A DNA stretch of 38,594 bases from Flavobacteriales bacterium (GCA_016715995.1 JADJXF010000036.1:1-38594), one strand, 5' to 3'; counted from the first letter of the stretch, positions 1 to 9,281 are shown. A program made the numbers and translations. Notes: a model not told the origin generated them from the letters alone.

Positions 1-2
1 CC

Positions 3-743
3 ATGCGCGCGTTGAACACCTGCGTGGATATGATCCAGCGCGGCCAGAACAGCGACGGCAGCGTGCGCGGCGATGGTTGGGCGGGTGTGCTGCAGAGCAG
101 CTTCGCGGCGAGCGCCTTGGAGAGCGCGAAGGCGCAGGGCGCAACGGTGGATGATGAATCGCTGCGGCTTGCGCGCGATTATCAGAAGGGCAACTTCGAT
201 GCAAGCAAAGGCACGGTGGCCACGGAACGGGCTGCGGGCGTCACGCTGTACGCCGTGAGCGGCAGCACGCGCAACAGCGCTGTTGAAGCACGTGAGTTGA
301 ATGAAGTGGTGATCAAAGCAAAGAAGGATGGGAAAATCGCGAAGGACGCGCCGGTGTCCGTGAAGACCCTTGAGGATGCCGGTGTCTCGCGCGGCGAGGC
401 CGAGCGTCTGAACACCGCCTACCAGGTGTACAACGCCGCCAAGGTGCAGGCCCAGGCCGACAACGTGATCAGCGGCTTCGGCAACAACGGCGGCGAGGAG
501 TTCCTCAGCTTCCTCCAGACCGGTGAATCACTGGTGATCGCCAAGGACCAAGGCTGGAAGAATTGGTATCAGTCCACCACCGGCCGGCTGGTGAGCATAC
601 AGAACCAGGATGGCAGCTGGAACGGCCACCACTGCATCACCAGCCCGGTGTTCTGCACGGCGACCTCCTTGCTCATCCTCAGCATCAACAACGACATCGA
701 GCATCTGCTCGCTCAGGGCGCGGTGAAGTACAAAGGGAACTGA
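3..743 (+). CDS. prenyltransferase/terpene-cyclase-fold (alpha/alpha toroid) protein, 5' end cut by window
   Basis: At least 246 residues, open to the window edge; the ATG at base 3 may be internal, so the gene is treated as 5'-partial. Two QW-like segments mark the prenyltransferase/squalene-oxidase repeat: an NSDGS...GDGW stretch near residues 16-26 and NQDGSWNGHHC near residues 201-211, followed by a helix typical of the inner toroid barrel (TSLLILSI). Between them is a charged, Lys/Glu-rich section (residues about 95-150). These repeats occur in squalene-hopene cyclases and also in many non-enzymatic bacterial proteins. No DxDD cyclase motif is seen, so an enzyme role is not supported. 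It ends at a strong hairpin shared with the convergent cupredoxin gene. Fold call likely; function unknown. Confidence 0.7.
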   Translation: MRALNTCVDMIQRGQNSDGSVRGDGWAGVLQSSFAASALESAKAQGATVDDESLRLARDYQKGNFDASKGTVATERAAGVTLYAVSGSTRNSAVEARELNEVVIKAKKDGKIAKDAPVSVKTLEDAGVSRGEAERLNTAYQVYNAAKVQAQADNVISGFGNNGGEEFLSFLQTGESLVIAKDQGWKNWYQSTTGRLVSIQNQDGSWNGHHCITSPVFCTATSLLILSINNDIEHLLAQGAVKYKGN

Positions 744-753
744 TAGAACGGAT

Positions 754-794
754 CGCAAAGAGAAGGGCGCCCGGCAGGCGCCCTTCTCTTTGCG
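754..794. terminator. bidirectional intrinsic terminator between convergent genes
   Basis: Perfect 18-bp inverted repeat (arm CGCAAAGAGAAGGGCGCC) with a 5-base loop, lying between two converging stop codons. The A-rich/T-rich outer halves of the stem can act as the U-tract in either direction. Confidence 0.85.
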
Positions 795-804
795 TATGGT
801 GGCC

Positions 805-1416
805 TCAGCGGACGATCCTCAAGCGCTTCTGCTCGCGGATGATGCCTTGTGCATCAAGCAACGCGATCGTGTAATCGCCTGCTGCCAGATGGGTGATTGA
901 GACGGTGTCGCTGCCCTTCACCTTGCGCCGGAGGACCTCACGGCCTTGGACATCAATTAGCGAAACGAACGCGGCTGTCGCTGGATCGGCCTGCACCGTC
1001 AGGTTGTCGCTGGCCGGATTCGGCGCAACGCTGAAGGAAGAAGCTGCTCCGTAGTCGGAAACGCCGGTACCCGCCTCAACAATGATGCGTCCTTTCATAC
1101 CCATGAAGACGTGAATCTGGCACACAAAATAGTAGGTGCCCGGTACGGTGAGCACGAGCTGGTGCGTTCCGGGGCTGTAGTTGAATCCGCCGTTGGAAGT
1201 GGTGCCGTTGGCATCCCAAGTGGCTTGCGTGACCTCGGTGCAGGTGTGTCCCGGGTTCACGCTGATGTTCATGATGTCGCCTGGCTGGATGGTGAGCAGC
1301 GAGGGGCTGAAGGAACTGGAGCCGGTGACTAGGTTGTGGGTCGTTTGGGCCTTCATGCTCACGGAAAGAATCGGAACGGTGAGGAAGGCGAAGGCGATCG
1401 CGCACGGATGTGTCAT
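805..1416 (-). CDS. secreted cupredoxin (plastocyanin-like) with type A T9SS sorting domain
   Basis: 203 residues from the ATG at 1416; the frame stays open upstream but only from this ATG does the product begin with a signal peptide (about residues 1-23, ending KAQT). Residues about 25-113 form a cupredoxin domain with a complete type I copper set: His57 (NPGHTC), Cys99, His102 and Met107, the last three with the plastocyanin spacing C-x2-H-x4-M. Residues about 128-203 are a T9SS type A tail starting FSVAPNPASD and ending in a basic RLRIVR. The protein is therefore predicted to cross the outer membrane through T9SS and bind copper or carry electrons at the cell surface. It converges on the toroid gene and diverges from the M1 peptidase. 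Its partner is unknown. Confidence 0.85.
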   Translation of the reverse strand: MTHPCAIAFAFLTVPILSVSMKAQTTHNLVTGSSSFSPSLLTIQPGDIMNISVNPGHTCTEVTQATWDANGTTSNGGFNYSPGTHQLVLTVPGTYYFVCQIHVFMGMKGRIIVEAGTGVSDYGAASSFSVAPNPASDNLTVQADPATAAFVSLIDVQGREVLRRKVKGSDTVSITHLAAGDYTIALLDAQGIIREQKRLRIVR

Positions 1417-1544
1417 GGGATGGTGTTTGGCACCAAGACGCGCGAAGGGTCGGGTCCGCTGCCGCATGTGTCGGATAGTTGAGCAAGGCCCCGCCTGTTC
1501 AACGTGCGCATGCGGCATCGGTGTCCCTCGCTTTTCTTTGCCCT

Positions 1545-3404
1545 ATGACCTCTTCCAGTTCTCAAGTCCTCCTCATCACTGTGCTCTCAACCACTGCTGT
1601 CCAAGCCCAATGCGACCGCTGGCAGCAGCGCGTCCGCTATGACATGCGCGTGGAACTGGATGCCGCCACGCACCGCTTCAAGGGCGCCACCGCGCTGGCG
1701 TACACCAACAACAGCTCGGATACGCTTCGCGAGGTCTTCTTCCACCTGTATTTCAATGCCTTCCGGCCGGGAAGCGAAATGGATGTGCGGTCACGCACCA
1801 TCGCCGACCCGGATGCACGCGTCACCGACCGGATAGCTGCGCTGAATCCGCATGAGATGGGCGAACTGGTCGTGGATCGCATGGCGCAGGGCAGCAAGGC
1901 GGTCAGGTTGGAGCATTTGGGCACCGTGCTCCGCGCTGAGCTCGCGCAGCCATTGCTCCCGGGGAAGAGCACCGTGCTCGACTTCGACTTCCATGGTCAG
2001 GTTCCGGTGCAGATCCGCCGCAGCGGCCGTGACAACACGGAGGGTGTGGCCTACAGCATGAGCCAATGGTACCCCAAGCTGGCTGAGTACGACCAGCGGG
2101 GATGGAGCGCAAACCCATACGTGGGCCGCGAGTTCCATGGCGTTTGGGGCGATTTCGATGTGCGGCTCACCCTCGATAGCGCATACACCGTCGCGGCCAC
2201 CGGCGTGCTCCTGAACCCGGAGCAGATCGGTCATGGCTACCCCACGAAGCGAGCAGTGAAGCGGCCCGTCGGCGACCGGCTCACCTGGCGATTCCAAGCG
2301 AAGGACGTCCATGACTTCGCATGGGCGGCCGACAAGGAGTACAAGCACACCGTACGGGAGATGACCGATGGGCCCGTGCTCCACTTCTTCCACAAGGACC
2401 AGCCGGAGCTGGAGGCTGTGTGGAACCAATTGCCCGAGCACATGGAGAAGAGCTTCCGCTTCATGAACGAGCATTTTGGCACGTACCCGTGGCCGCAGTA
2501 CAGCTTCGTTCAGGGTGGCGATGGCGGCATGGAGTATCCCATGCTCACGCTGATCATGGGCAAGCGGCGGCTGGGCAGCCTCGTGGGCGTGAGCGTGCAT
2601 GAGAGCGTGCATAGCTGGTATTATGGCGTGCTCGCCAGCAACGAGGGCCGCTTCGCATGGATGGATGAAGGCATGACCGAATACGCCAGCAGCAAGGTGA
2701 TGCAGCACCTCTTCGGCGGCGATGGCGACCCGCATGCTTCTTCGATTGATGGCTACCGCAGCTTGGTGGAGAGCGGCAAGCACGAAGCGCCAATCCTCCA
2801 TGCCGACCATTTCGCGACCAACGCCGCATACGGCGCCACGGCATACAGCTTCGGCGAGATGCTTATCCACCAGCTCGGGGCCGTGATCGGCGAGAAGACG
2901 CTGGCCCAAGGGCTGCTGCGCTATTTCAATGCGTGCAAGTTCAAGCATCCTGAGCCTGTCGACCTGGAGCGGGCCTTCGAGAAGCAGAGCGGCCTGGAAC
3001 TGGACTGGTACTTCGATGAGTGGATCAACACCACCCGGACGCTGGATTACGCCATCGGCGAAGTACTCCAGGTGGGCGATTCGTTACGGATCACGCTGCT
3101 GCGGAAGCGCGAGCAGCTGATGCCGGTGGATGTGGCGCTGGTGATGCGCGATGGAACCGTGAGCCGCTACCATGTGCCGCTCTCCCTTGCGCGTGGAGCG
3201 AAACGGCCCGATAGCGAGAAGGAGCCGTTCATCGCGCTGCGCCCTTGGCAATGGACCGATCCGAGCTACACGTTCACCGTTCGCGGCGACATCACCGCGC
3301 TGGCAGGTGTGTTGCTTGATTCCTTGCGGCGCACAGCAGATATGGACCGTGACAATGATTCCGTGGAGCTGCCGGAAGGGGCCAGGGGCGTTGTTCGGCC
3401 TTAG
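1545..3404 (+). CDS. M1 family zinc metallopeptidase (aminopeptidase)
   Basis: 619 residues from the ATG at 1545, chosen because it begins a signal peptide (through about VQAQ); a longer in-frame start at 1479 would place charged residues ahead of it and overlap the divergent promoter region. The zinc site is intact: HESVH at about residues 352-356, then exactly 18 residues to Glu375 (MDEGMTEYA), the gluzincin HEXXH-X18-E. The substrate motif reads GGMEYP (about 327-332) instead of GAMEN, as in many Bacteroidota M1 proteins. Predicted periplasmic or surface peptide trimming by removal of N-terminal residues. The C-terminal 120 residues are beta-rich without a clear sorting domain. Its stop codon overlaps that of the convergent hydrolase gene. 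Confidence 0.92.
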   Translation: MTSSSSQVLLITVLSTTAVQAQCDRWQQRVRYDMRVELDAATHRFKGATALAYTNNSSDTLREVFFHLYFNAFRPGSEMDVRSRTIADPDARVTDRIAALNPHEMGELVVDRMAQGSKAVRLEHLGTVLRAELAQPLLPGKSTVLDFDFHGQVPVQIRRSGRDNTEGVAYSMSQWYPKLAEYDQRGWSANPYVGREFHGVWGDFDVRLTLDSAYTVAATGVLLNPEQIGHGYPTKRAVKRPVGDRLTWRFQAKDVHDFAWAADKEYKHTVREMTDGPVLHFFHKDQPELEAVWNQLPEHMEKSFRFMNEHFGTYPWPQYSFVQGGDGGMEYPMLTLIMGKRRLGSLVGVSVHESVHSWYYGVLASNEGRFAWMDEGMTEYASSKVMQHLFGGDGDPHASSIDGYRSLVESGKHEAPILHADHFATNAAYGATAYSFGEMLIHQLGAVIGEKTLAQGLLRYFNACKFKHPEPVDLERAFEKQSGLELDWYFDEWINTTRTLDYAIGEVLQVGDSLRITLLRKREQLMPVDVALVMRDGTVSRYHVPLSLARGAKRPDSEKEPFIALRPWQWTDPSYTFTVRGDITALAGVLLDSLRRTADMDRDNDSVELPEGARGVVRP

Positions 3405-4384
3405 CGCGCCAGCACGTCCTTCACCACCCGAACGAATTCCTGGGGTCGCTCCACATTGGCGACGTGACCGGTCTTCGGAATCACGATCCAATGGTCCTCG
3501 GGCAGCTTGTTGCGCATGAGCACCGCCCGTCCCGTGGCGTTCGGGATGAGCTCATCGCGCTCGCCCCAGATCAGGTACACGGGCATTCTCCATTCGTAGC
3601 GTTTGGCAATGAAGCGCTCCTCGTGGGCCATGAGGTCCTTGATCAGCGTAATCTGCGCAGCGCGGTACGGCGCGGCGAATTCGTGGAAGATCTGTTTCAG
3701 GATGAAGCCGGGCAGGGGAGGGTCGCGGTACAGCGATAGCCTTATGCCGAAGCGCAGGTCCTCGGGGGTGGGGGTGCGCATCACCGCGAGCATGCTCGGA
3801 GCGCCGTGCGCACGCGCGATGCTGTCGGCCAGCGCTGCGCTGTAGTCGCTCACCAAGCCATCGTAGATGACCAATTTGCTGACGCGCTCTGGATGAAGCT
3901 CGGCCAGGCGCGCTGCCACGCCGCCTCCGTAGCTGTTGCCGACCACGGGTACAGGCTCCTTCACGCCAAGGCTGTCGAGCAGGACAAGCACATGCGCCAC
4001 TTGGTCATCGAGGCTCTGACCCGAGCGCGTGGTATCCCACTTCGCGCTTCTTCCGTGGCTGAGGAGGTCCGGAAGGATGCAGTCGTAGTCCTTCCGCAGG
4101 AGGCACGCGGTCTTGCTCCATTGCAATGCCCCAGTGCCTGTGTATCCGTGAAGCAGCAAGAGCTTGGGCCTGCCGGTGTCGCGATGCCATGCGAAGCGAG
4201 CGCCATTCGATTCGATGGTGCTCGCTGTGTAGCCGCGACGTTCCAAGCGGTTGTCGCACTTGCGACCATGCATGCGCGCGAGGTTGCAGGAGGGGAGGAG
4301 GAGGAGGACAGGAATGCACATCACGCAAAGGCGCAGAAAACGCTGAGGCCTGAGTTCGGTCGTTGGAATGTGCGTCTGCGTCAT
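3401..4384 (-). CDS. alpha/beta-hydrolase, probable lipoprotein
   Basis: 327 residues. A basic N-terminus and a hydrophobic stretch lead to LLLPSC with Cys33, a likely though not ideal lipobox (Pro at -2). The hydrolase fold shows HGYTG (79-83, oxyanion loop), nucleophile Ser151 in GNSYGG, acid Asp277 in WGERDEL and base His307 in KTGHVAN, so the catalytic triad is complete. The short cap and the sequence around the nucleophile resemble the MhpC/haloperoxidase group of esterases and C-C hydrolases; the substrate cannot be told. It lies 56 bases behind the DUF5916 gene on the same strand and may be co-transcribed. Its TAA and the TAG of the M1 peptidase share four bases. Confidence 0.88.
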   Translation of the reverse strand: MTQTHIPTTELRPQRFLRLCVMCIPVLLLLPSCNLARMHGRKCDNRLERRGYTASTIESNGARFAWHRDTGRPKLLLLHGYTGTGALQWSKTACLLRKDYDCILPDLLSHGRSAKWDTTRSGQSLDDQVAHVLVLLDSLGVKEPVPVVGNSYGGGVAARLAELHPERVSKLVIYDGLVSDYSAALADSIARAHGAPSMLAVMRTPTPEDLRFGIRLSLYRDPPLPGFILKQIFHEFAAPYRAAQITLIKDLMAHEERFIAKRYEWRMPVYLIWGERDELIPNATGRAVLMRNKLPEDHWIVIPKTGHVANVERPQEFVRVVKDVLAR

Positions 4385-4440
4385 GTGCTATCCAGCATTT
4401 CCCTGCACGCTCTGCGCCGCTGCGTGAGAAGAGCTTCAGT

Positions 4441-6888
4441 TCAATCTTTCCTCCGCTTTATCCATCTTCCCGCATCCACGAACCAGATCACCTTCAAGGA
4501 GAAGCTGTTGATGCCCGGCGCCGCCCATGTGTTCCGCAGATTCTCCAGATAGTTCTCCCTCACGTGGCTCTCCCGTGCGAAGATGTTGTCCTTCCACCCC
4601 AGCGTGAGCTCGCTTCCGGGCGCGAAGTTCCAACGCAGCCAGAGATCCACGGTGAAGGCGTCGAAGTCCACGTCGTGCCTTGATGTGCCGTCGTCGTGCA
4701 AGCCGGTGTAGTCGGTCGCTGCGATTTGCCCGTCCTCCAGCAGATCATGGTACTCCACGTAGTGCGCGCGGCTCCAATAGTGCCGCACATCGGCGTTGAT
4801 CGAGATTTTGTTCGTGAACGTGTAGCTCCCCTCCAGGCCGATCTCCGTTGTCCATTGGTCACGGCGCCCGAGGATGATGTCTTCGTTGTGGAAGGCCACC
4901 CAGCCCACGTCCTCGTCCTTGAACTCATGGTAACCGCTGAGGATGAAGAAGAGCTTGTCGTTCGGGCGGAAGCGCTGCTCCAGCAGGGCCCACAGGTTCT
5001 TGCGGTCGCGCTCGTGGAAGCGCCGAAAGCCAGCGCGCAGGTCAACTGCGTAGGGCAGGTTGTAGTTGGTGCTGATCCAGGCCACGTACTGCACATTGGT
5101 GGGGAACTCGTACAGGCGACCGGGAACGCGCGCCTCGAATGGGTCGTAGGTGAGCACCGGCTCGGCACGCACGCTTCCGCCGAATGCATTGAAGCCGCGC
5201 ATGATCCGGAAGGTGTTCAGCTCCAAAGCGAAGTTGAAGAAATGATCAGGGACGACGACACGCAGGTACTCCCCTGCGAAGGTGGCACCCCAGCGTTGCC
5301 AGGGAGATCTCGGTTTGTACTTGGTATAGCTGATGAAGGGCTCCACGCCTCGGTAGTTCGTGAAGACCCAATAGCCGAGGTCATTCGGGTTGAATCGCGG
5401 TGAGACCTCATTGTACTCGGCGCCATAGGTGAGGGCCCCGCCGGTCTTGCGCAGGCCAGCGGTATAGGAATACCCGGGCCTGGAATCGATGCTTTCACCG
5501 TACCGCTGTGATATGCGGGCCACACCTGAGCCTTGAAGGCTCCGTCCTTTGTTGTTCACGACGAAGTCGATGGCCGAGGAGTTGGCATCGTACGTGGCGC
5601 CGTCGCGCGTGACGTTGGTGTTGATCAGGCTCACATAGCCGTTGTTGGGCAACTGCTGATCGGCGACGATCACATTGTAGTTGGTGAGTGGGTCGGTGAG
5701 CACCTCGCGTTCAGCGCCAGTGCTGTCGGCGATGGTGCCGTATGCAGCGCGCGTTACTGCGTTCAGCACGCCGATTCCCAGTCCTTTCCTGCCACGGCCG
5801 CTAATCTTGGTGGCATTGAGCAGTTTGCTCACCCCGGGATCCTCCACGATGCGGTCACCGTCGTTCAGGTCGGCGTAGAGGTCCCCGCGCAGCAGCGGCA
5901 CGCCGCCGATCCTGCGGCTATAGAAGAGCCCGCCCCGCTGGAAGAGCTCGGTGCCCTCGGTGAAGAACTGCCGGTTCTCGTTGAACTGGACCTCGAAGGG
6001 CGACAGGTTGAGCACCACGTTGTCGCTCACCACCTGGCCGAAGTCGGGGATCAATGTCATGTCCAGCGTGTAGGCATCGCTCAGGCCCAGCTTCACGTCC
6101 ATGCCGCCATTGAAGGTGCTCGTCCAGTCGCGCGCGTCGGGGTCGCTCGACGGGTAGTGCTGCGCATACGCCGAAACGTACGGGTAAAGCATCAGCCGAA
6201 GCGGGGCTTGAATGCCACTGATGCCCGTCAGCACGCCGCATTGCCGCAGCCAGCCTTCCTTCAGCGGGTCAATCGGGTTCCAGAAGCTCTTCTCCCGCGT
6301 GCGGCCCACCAGTCGCAGGAATTGCATGCTCCAGACGTGCTCCTGCCGCGTGGGGAATCTGAAGGCGGAGTAGGGGATGCGCATCTCCACCTGCCATCCG
6401 TTCTCAACGATGCGCGTGGCGCTCTGCCAGACCGCGTGCCAATTCTCGTCCTCCTCCTCGTTCGCCACGATGGCATCGAACTGCACACCAGCGGCTGTGA
6501 CGATGAACTCGAAGCCGTTGCGTCCGCTCTCATACGGGTCTATCGCGATGCCGAACCAGTCCGTGATCCCGATTTGGTCGCGCCCACTCAGTCGCATCAT
6601 CACGCTATCCGGGCGCGGGTCGAAGAGCAGCGCGCCTACGTAAAGGGCGTCGTCATCATAGAGCACGCGCACCTTGGAATCGAAGTTGGCAGGTTCGTTC
6701 GGCCTCGGTTCGTTCTGCACGAACTCGGTGCCAGTGGCAGCCGTGGTCCACGAGGGCTCATTGAGCACGCCATCCACCACGATGCGTTCCACGGCCCTCG
6801 CGGCCGTGAGGTTCTTGCAGACCAAGGTGGTGTCTTGGGCGAGGCCAATCCCGGGCGCTATAAGGGTAGCTAAGGCGAGAAGGCGCAT
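4441..6888 (-). CDS. CBM9-like / DUF5916 outer-membrane protein
   Basis: 815 residues. Signal peptide about 1-18 (ending GLAQ). Residues about 33-230 match the carbohydrate-binding family 9-like domain used by DUF5916 proteins: a VDGVLNEPSW start, then DDALYVG and the DRDQ-like and IDPYESGRNG blocks. Residues about 235-815 are the DUF5916 region, rich in alternating aromatic/polar strands (FTEGTELFQRGGLFYSRRIGG is its hallmark) and probably an outer-membrane barrel, ending in a basic WIKRRKD. Typical family length is 750-900. The function of DUF5916 is not established; binding of a glycan or other ligand at the outer membrane is inference. Confidence 0.88.
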   Translation of the reverse strand: MRLLALATLIAPGIGLAQDTTLVCKNLTAARAVERIVVDGVLNEPSWTTAATGTEFVQNEPRPNEPANFDSKVRVLYDDDALYVGALLFDPRPDSVMMRLSGRDQIGITDWFGIAIDPYESGRNGFEFIVTAAGVQFDAIVANEEEDENWHAVWQSATRIVENGWQVEMRIPYSAFRFPTRQEHVWSMQFLRLVGRTREKSFWNPIDPLKEGWLRQCGVLTGISGIQAPLRLMLYPYVSAYAQHYPSSDPDARDWTSTFNGGMDVKLGLSDAYTLDMTLIPDFGQVVSDNVVLNLSPFEVQFNENRQFFTEGTELFQRGGLFYSRRIGGVPLLRGDLYADLNDGDRIVEDPGVSKLLNATKISGRGRKGLGIGVLNAVTRAAYGTIADSTGAEREVLTDPLTNYNVIVADQQLPNNGYVSLINTNVTRDGATYDANSSAIDFVVNNKGRSLQGSGVARISQRYGESIDSRPGYSYTAGLRKTGGALTYGAEYNEVSPRFNPNDLGYWVFTNYRGVEPFISYTKYKPRSPWQRWGATFAGEYLRVVVPDHFFNFALELNTFRIMRGFNAFGGSVRAEPVLTYDPFEARVPGRLYEFPTNVQYVAWISTNYNLPYAVDLRAGFRRFHERDRKNLWALLEQRFRPNDKLFFILSGYHEFKDEDVGWVAFHNEDIILGRRDQWTTEIGLEGSYTFTNKISINADVRHYWSRAHYVEYHDLLEDGQIAATDYTGLHDDGTSRHDVDFDAFTVDLWLRWNFAPGSELTLGWKDNIFARESHVRENYLENLRNTWAAPGINSFSLKVIWFVDAGRWIKRRKD

Positions 6889-6969
6889 CGAGGCGCGAAG
6901 GTCGGGGCGACAGGACGAAGCGTGAAGGGCGGATCAACCTTCGGTGGAGGGATGGATGGTTTCAAGCAA

Positions 6970-6999
6970 GCGCGCCTTGCGGTCTCCCGCAAGGCGCGC
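6970..6999 (-). terminator. hairpin terminator after the EF-G paralogue
   Basis: Perfect 13-bp inverted repeat (GCGCGCCTTGCGG and its complement) with a 4-base loop, 20 bases beyond the EF-G-like stop codon. The following tract is only weakly T-rich, so termination strength is uncertain. Confidence 0.65.
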
Positions 7000-7019
7000 C
7001 CATTCGGACTGCACTAAGG

Positions 7020-9149
7020 TCACGCCGCCACCTCCTCCTCCTTGTGGCTGCTCACCAGCTTGTGCTGAAGTTCGCCGGGCACAGGCTGGTACGCGTGGAA
7101 TTTCTCGGAGTAGGTGCCGCGCCCTTGCGTAAGGCTGCGGAGCGTGGTGCTGTATCGGTCCAGCTCGGCCAGCGGCGTCAAGGTCCTGATGATCTGGTAG
7201 CGGCCGCTGCTGTCCACGCCCATCACGATGCTGCGCCGGCCTTGCAGGTCGGTCATCACATCGCCCATGAGGTCGGCGGGCACACGCACCTCCAGTTCCT
7301 GGATCGGTTCCATCAGCTGAGGATCGGCGTTGTTGAAGGCCTCCCGGAAGGCTTGCAGCCCGGCGATCTTGAAGCTGATGTCGTTGCTGTCCACCGCATG
7401 CATCTTGCCGTCGTGGACGATCACCCGGATGTCGCGCGCAGGTGATCCGGTGAGCGGGCCGCGATCCATCTTCTCCATCACGCCCTTAAGGATGCTCGGC
7501 ATGAACTTGTTGTCGATGACGCCGCCCACGATGCAGTTGTAGAAGACCAGCTTTCCGCCAGTGGGCAGCTCGTGCTCCTCCTTGCCGCGCACACTATGAC
7601 CGGTGGGCTCGGGCATGCCTTCGTGCCACGGCTCGATCTTCAGGTGCACCTCGCCGAACTGGCCGCTTCCACCGGTCTGCTTCTTATGCCTGTAGTTCGC
7701 GGCGGCCGGTTTGCGGATGGTCTCGCGGTAGGGGATGCGGGGGCTGCTGAACACGCAATCGACCTTGTAGTGGTGGTTGAGCTTCCACTTCAGCAGGTTC
7801 AGGTGCAGTTCGCCCTGCGCGCCCACGAGCTGCTGTGCGGTCTCGCGGCTGTAGGTGAGCACGATGGTGGGGTCCTCCTTCTGGATCTCGAGCAGCGCAG
7901 CATGCAGCTTCTCCTCCAGTTTGTTGTCAGTGGCTCTGATCACCTGCCGCAGCCTTGGTTCCGGGAAGGCGATGGGTTGCAATTTGATGCTCTTCCCAGG
8001 CGCGTGCAGCGTATGCGCCGTGGAGGTGTCCTTCAGCTTGATCGTGGCGCCGATGTCCCCGGCGACCAGTTTCTCCACCGGTTTGCGCTCCTTGCCATCC
8101 ACGATGAAGAGCTGGTTGATGCGCTCGGTACTGCCGGTGTTGTCGTTCACCAAGTCAGTGCCCTCCTTCACCTCGCCGCTCATGACCTTGAAGAGCGTGA
8201 TGTGGCCCGCACGCGGCTCGATGACGGTCTTGAAGGTGAAGAGCACGGCCGGCCCTTCGGCGCTGCACTTTAGTTCGCCGCCACCCACTAATTCTTCCGC
8301 GGGCATCTCGATGGCGCTGGGCGCCACATTATCAATGAACCCCATCAGGCGGCCGCTGCCCATGTTGCGCAGCGCGCTCAGGCAGAAGACCGGGAAGCAG
8401 GTCCGCTTCATCATGCCCTGCTTCAATCCGATGCGCATCTCGTCTTCATCGAGCTCGCCTTTGTCGAAGTAGCGCTCCATCAAAGCCTCGTCGTTCTCGG
8501 CGGCCTTCTCCACCAGTTCCTTGTGCAAGGCTTCGGCGCGCTCCTTTTCACTGTCGGGGATGGGCTGCTTCTCGGGTTTGCCCCCGGCGTCCTTGAAAAC
8601 GTACATGGTCATCTTCAAAAGGTCAATGATCCGATGGAAGCCGTCGCCCTGCTCCACGGGGTATTGCATCACCGTCACAGCGCTGCCGAAGTGCTCCTTG
8701 GCCTGCGCCACGGTTTGGTCATAATCGGCGTTCGGGTGGTCCAATTGGTTCACGCCGATGATCACCGGGCGGTCGTAGCGCTGCATATGCTCCCATACGA
8801 GGTCGGTGCCCACCTCAACGCCATGGTGCGCGTTGAGCAGCATCACACAGGTATCGGCAACGCGCAACGCCGGAATCGTCTCGCCGACCAGGTCATCGAG
8901 GCCCGGGGTATCGATGATGTTGATCTTGTAGTTGCGCCACTCGGTGTGCAGCACGGTGCTGTACACGCTGCTGCCGCGCTCATGCTCGAGCTCGTGGTGG
9001 TCGCTCACGGTGTTCTTGTCCTCGACTCGGCCGCGGCGTTGCAGGAGACCCGCTTCGAAGAGCATCGTTTCGGCCAGCGTGGTCTTGCCGCATCCGTGGG
9101 ATCCCAGCAGGACAATGTTCTTGATGTGTTTGGCATCGAAGACTTTCAT
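7020..9149 (-). CDS. elongation factor G paralogue (EF-G2 type) with degenerate GTPase site
   Basis: 709 residues from the ATG at 9149, where EF-G homology starts (MKVFDAKHIKNIVLLG); in-frame ATGs at 9212 and 9185 would add an unrelated leader. EF-G domains I-V are all present, ending in the domain V region (about 600-700). The P-loop is present (GSHGCGKTT, about 16-24), but other G-motifs deviate: the switch II motif is DTPGLDD (80-86), so Leu84 replaces the catalytic histidine of canonical DTPGHVDF; G4 is NQLD instead of NKMD; switch I reads RGSSVYST instead of RGITI; G5 is SAL instead of SAK. This is the pattern of the second Bacteroidota EF-G, studied in Bacteroides thetaiotaomicron as a GTPase-deficient translocase used under carbon limitation. 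A housekeeping fusA is expected elsewhere. Confidence 0.93.
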   Translation of the reverse strand: MKVFDAKHIKNIVLLGSHGCGKTTLAETMLFEAGLLQRRGRVEDKNTVSDHHELEHERGSSVYSTVLHTEWRNYKINIIDTPGLDDLVGETIPALRVADTCVMLLNAHHGVEVGTDLVWEHMQRYDRPVIIGVNQLDHPNADYDQTVAQAKEHFGSAVTVMQYPVEQGDGFHRIIDLLKMTMYVFKDAGGKPEKQPIPDSEKERAEALHKELVEKAAENDEALMERYFDKGELDEDEMRIGLKQGMMKRTCFPVFCLSALRNMGSGRLMGFIDNVAPSAIEMPAEELVGGGELKCSAEGPAVLFTFKTVIEPRAGHITLFKVMSGEVKEGTDLVNDNTGSTERINQLFIVDGKERKPVEKLVAGDIGATIKLKDTSTAHTLHAPGKSIKLQPIAFPEPRLRQVIRATDNKLEEKLHAALLEIQKEDPTIVLTYSRETAQQLVGAQGELHLNLLKWKLNHHYKVDCVFSSPRIPYRETIRKPAAANYRHKKQTGGSGQFGEVHLKIEPWHEGMPEPTGHSVRGKEEHELPTGGKLVFYNCIVGGVIDNKFMPSILKGVMEKMDRGPLTGSPARDIRVIVHDGKMHAVDSNDISFKIAGLQAFREAFNNADPQLMEPIQELEVRVPADLMGDVMTDLQGRRSIVMGVDSSGRYQIIRTLTPLAELDRYSTTLRSLTQGRGTYSEKFHAYQPVPGELQHKLVSSHKEEEVAA

Positions 9150-9249
9150 GGCACAAAAGGGGTTTGGGTGGATGTTGGGTGACATGCCACCGTGGAGGTC
9201 CCTCCGGGCCATTGTTCACGGTCCGGGAAGGACGCGCGGAGGATCGGCC

Positions 9250-9281
9250 TGAAATTAGGCAGCTGCCCCGATCATTTCCAA
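9250..9281 (-). promoter_or_regulatory. candidate promoter of the EF-G paralogue
   Basis: On the minus strand a TTG (9281-9279) precedes TAATTTCA (9257-9250) by 21 bases, close to the Bacteroidota arrangement TTG-N17-23-TAnnTTTG. It would give a leader of roughly 95 bases that contains ACCGTG/CACGGT complementary arms. Confidence 0.4.

Noticed and set aside
1791..2948. Long minus-strand open frame opposite the M1 peptidase
   Set aside because: Composition is that of a GC-rich shadow (His/Ala/Val-rich, no domain), while the plus strand carries an intact metallopeptidase.
5533..6873. 446-codon plus-strand open frame opposite the DUF5916 gene
   Set aside because: Antisense of a strong coding frame; no recognisable domain and no promoter or start context.
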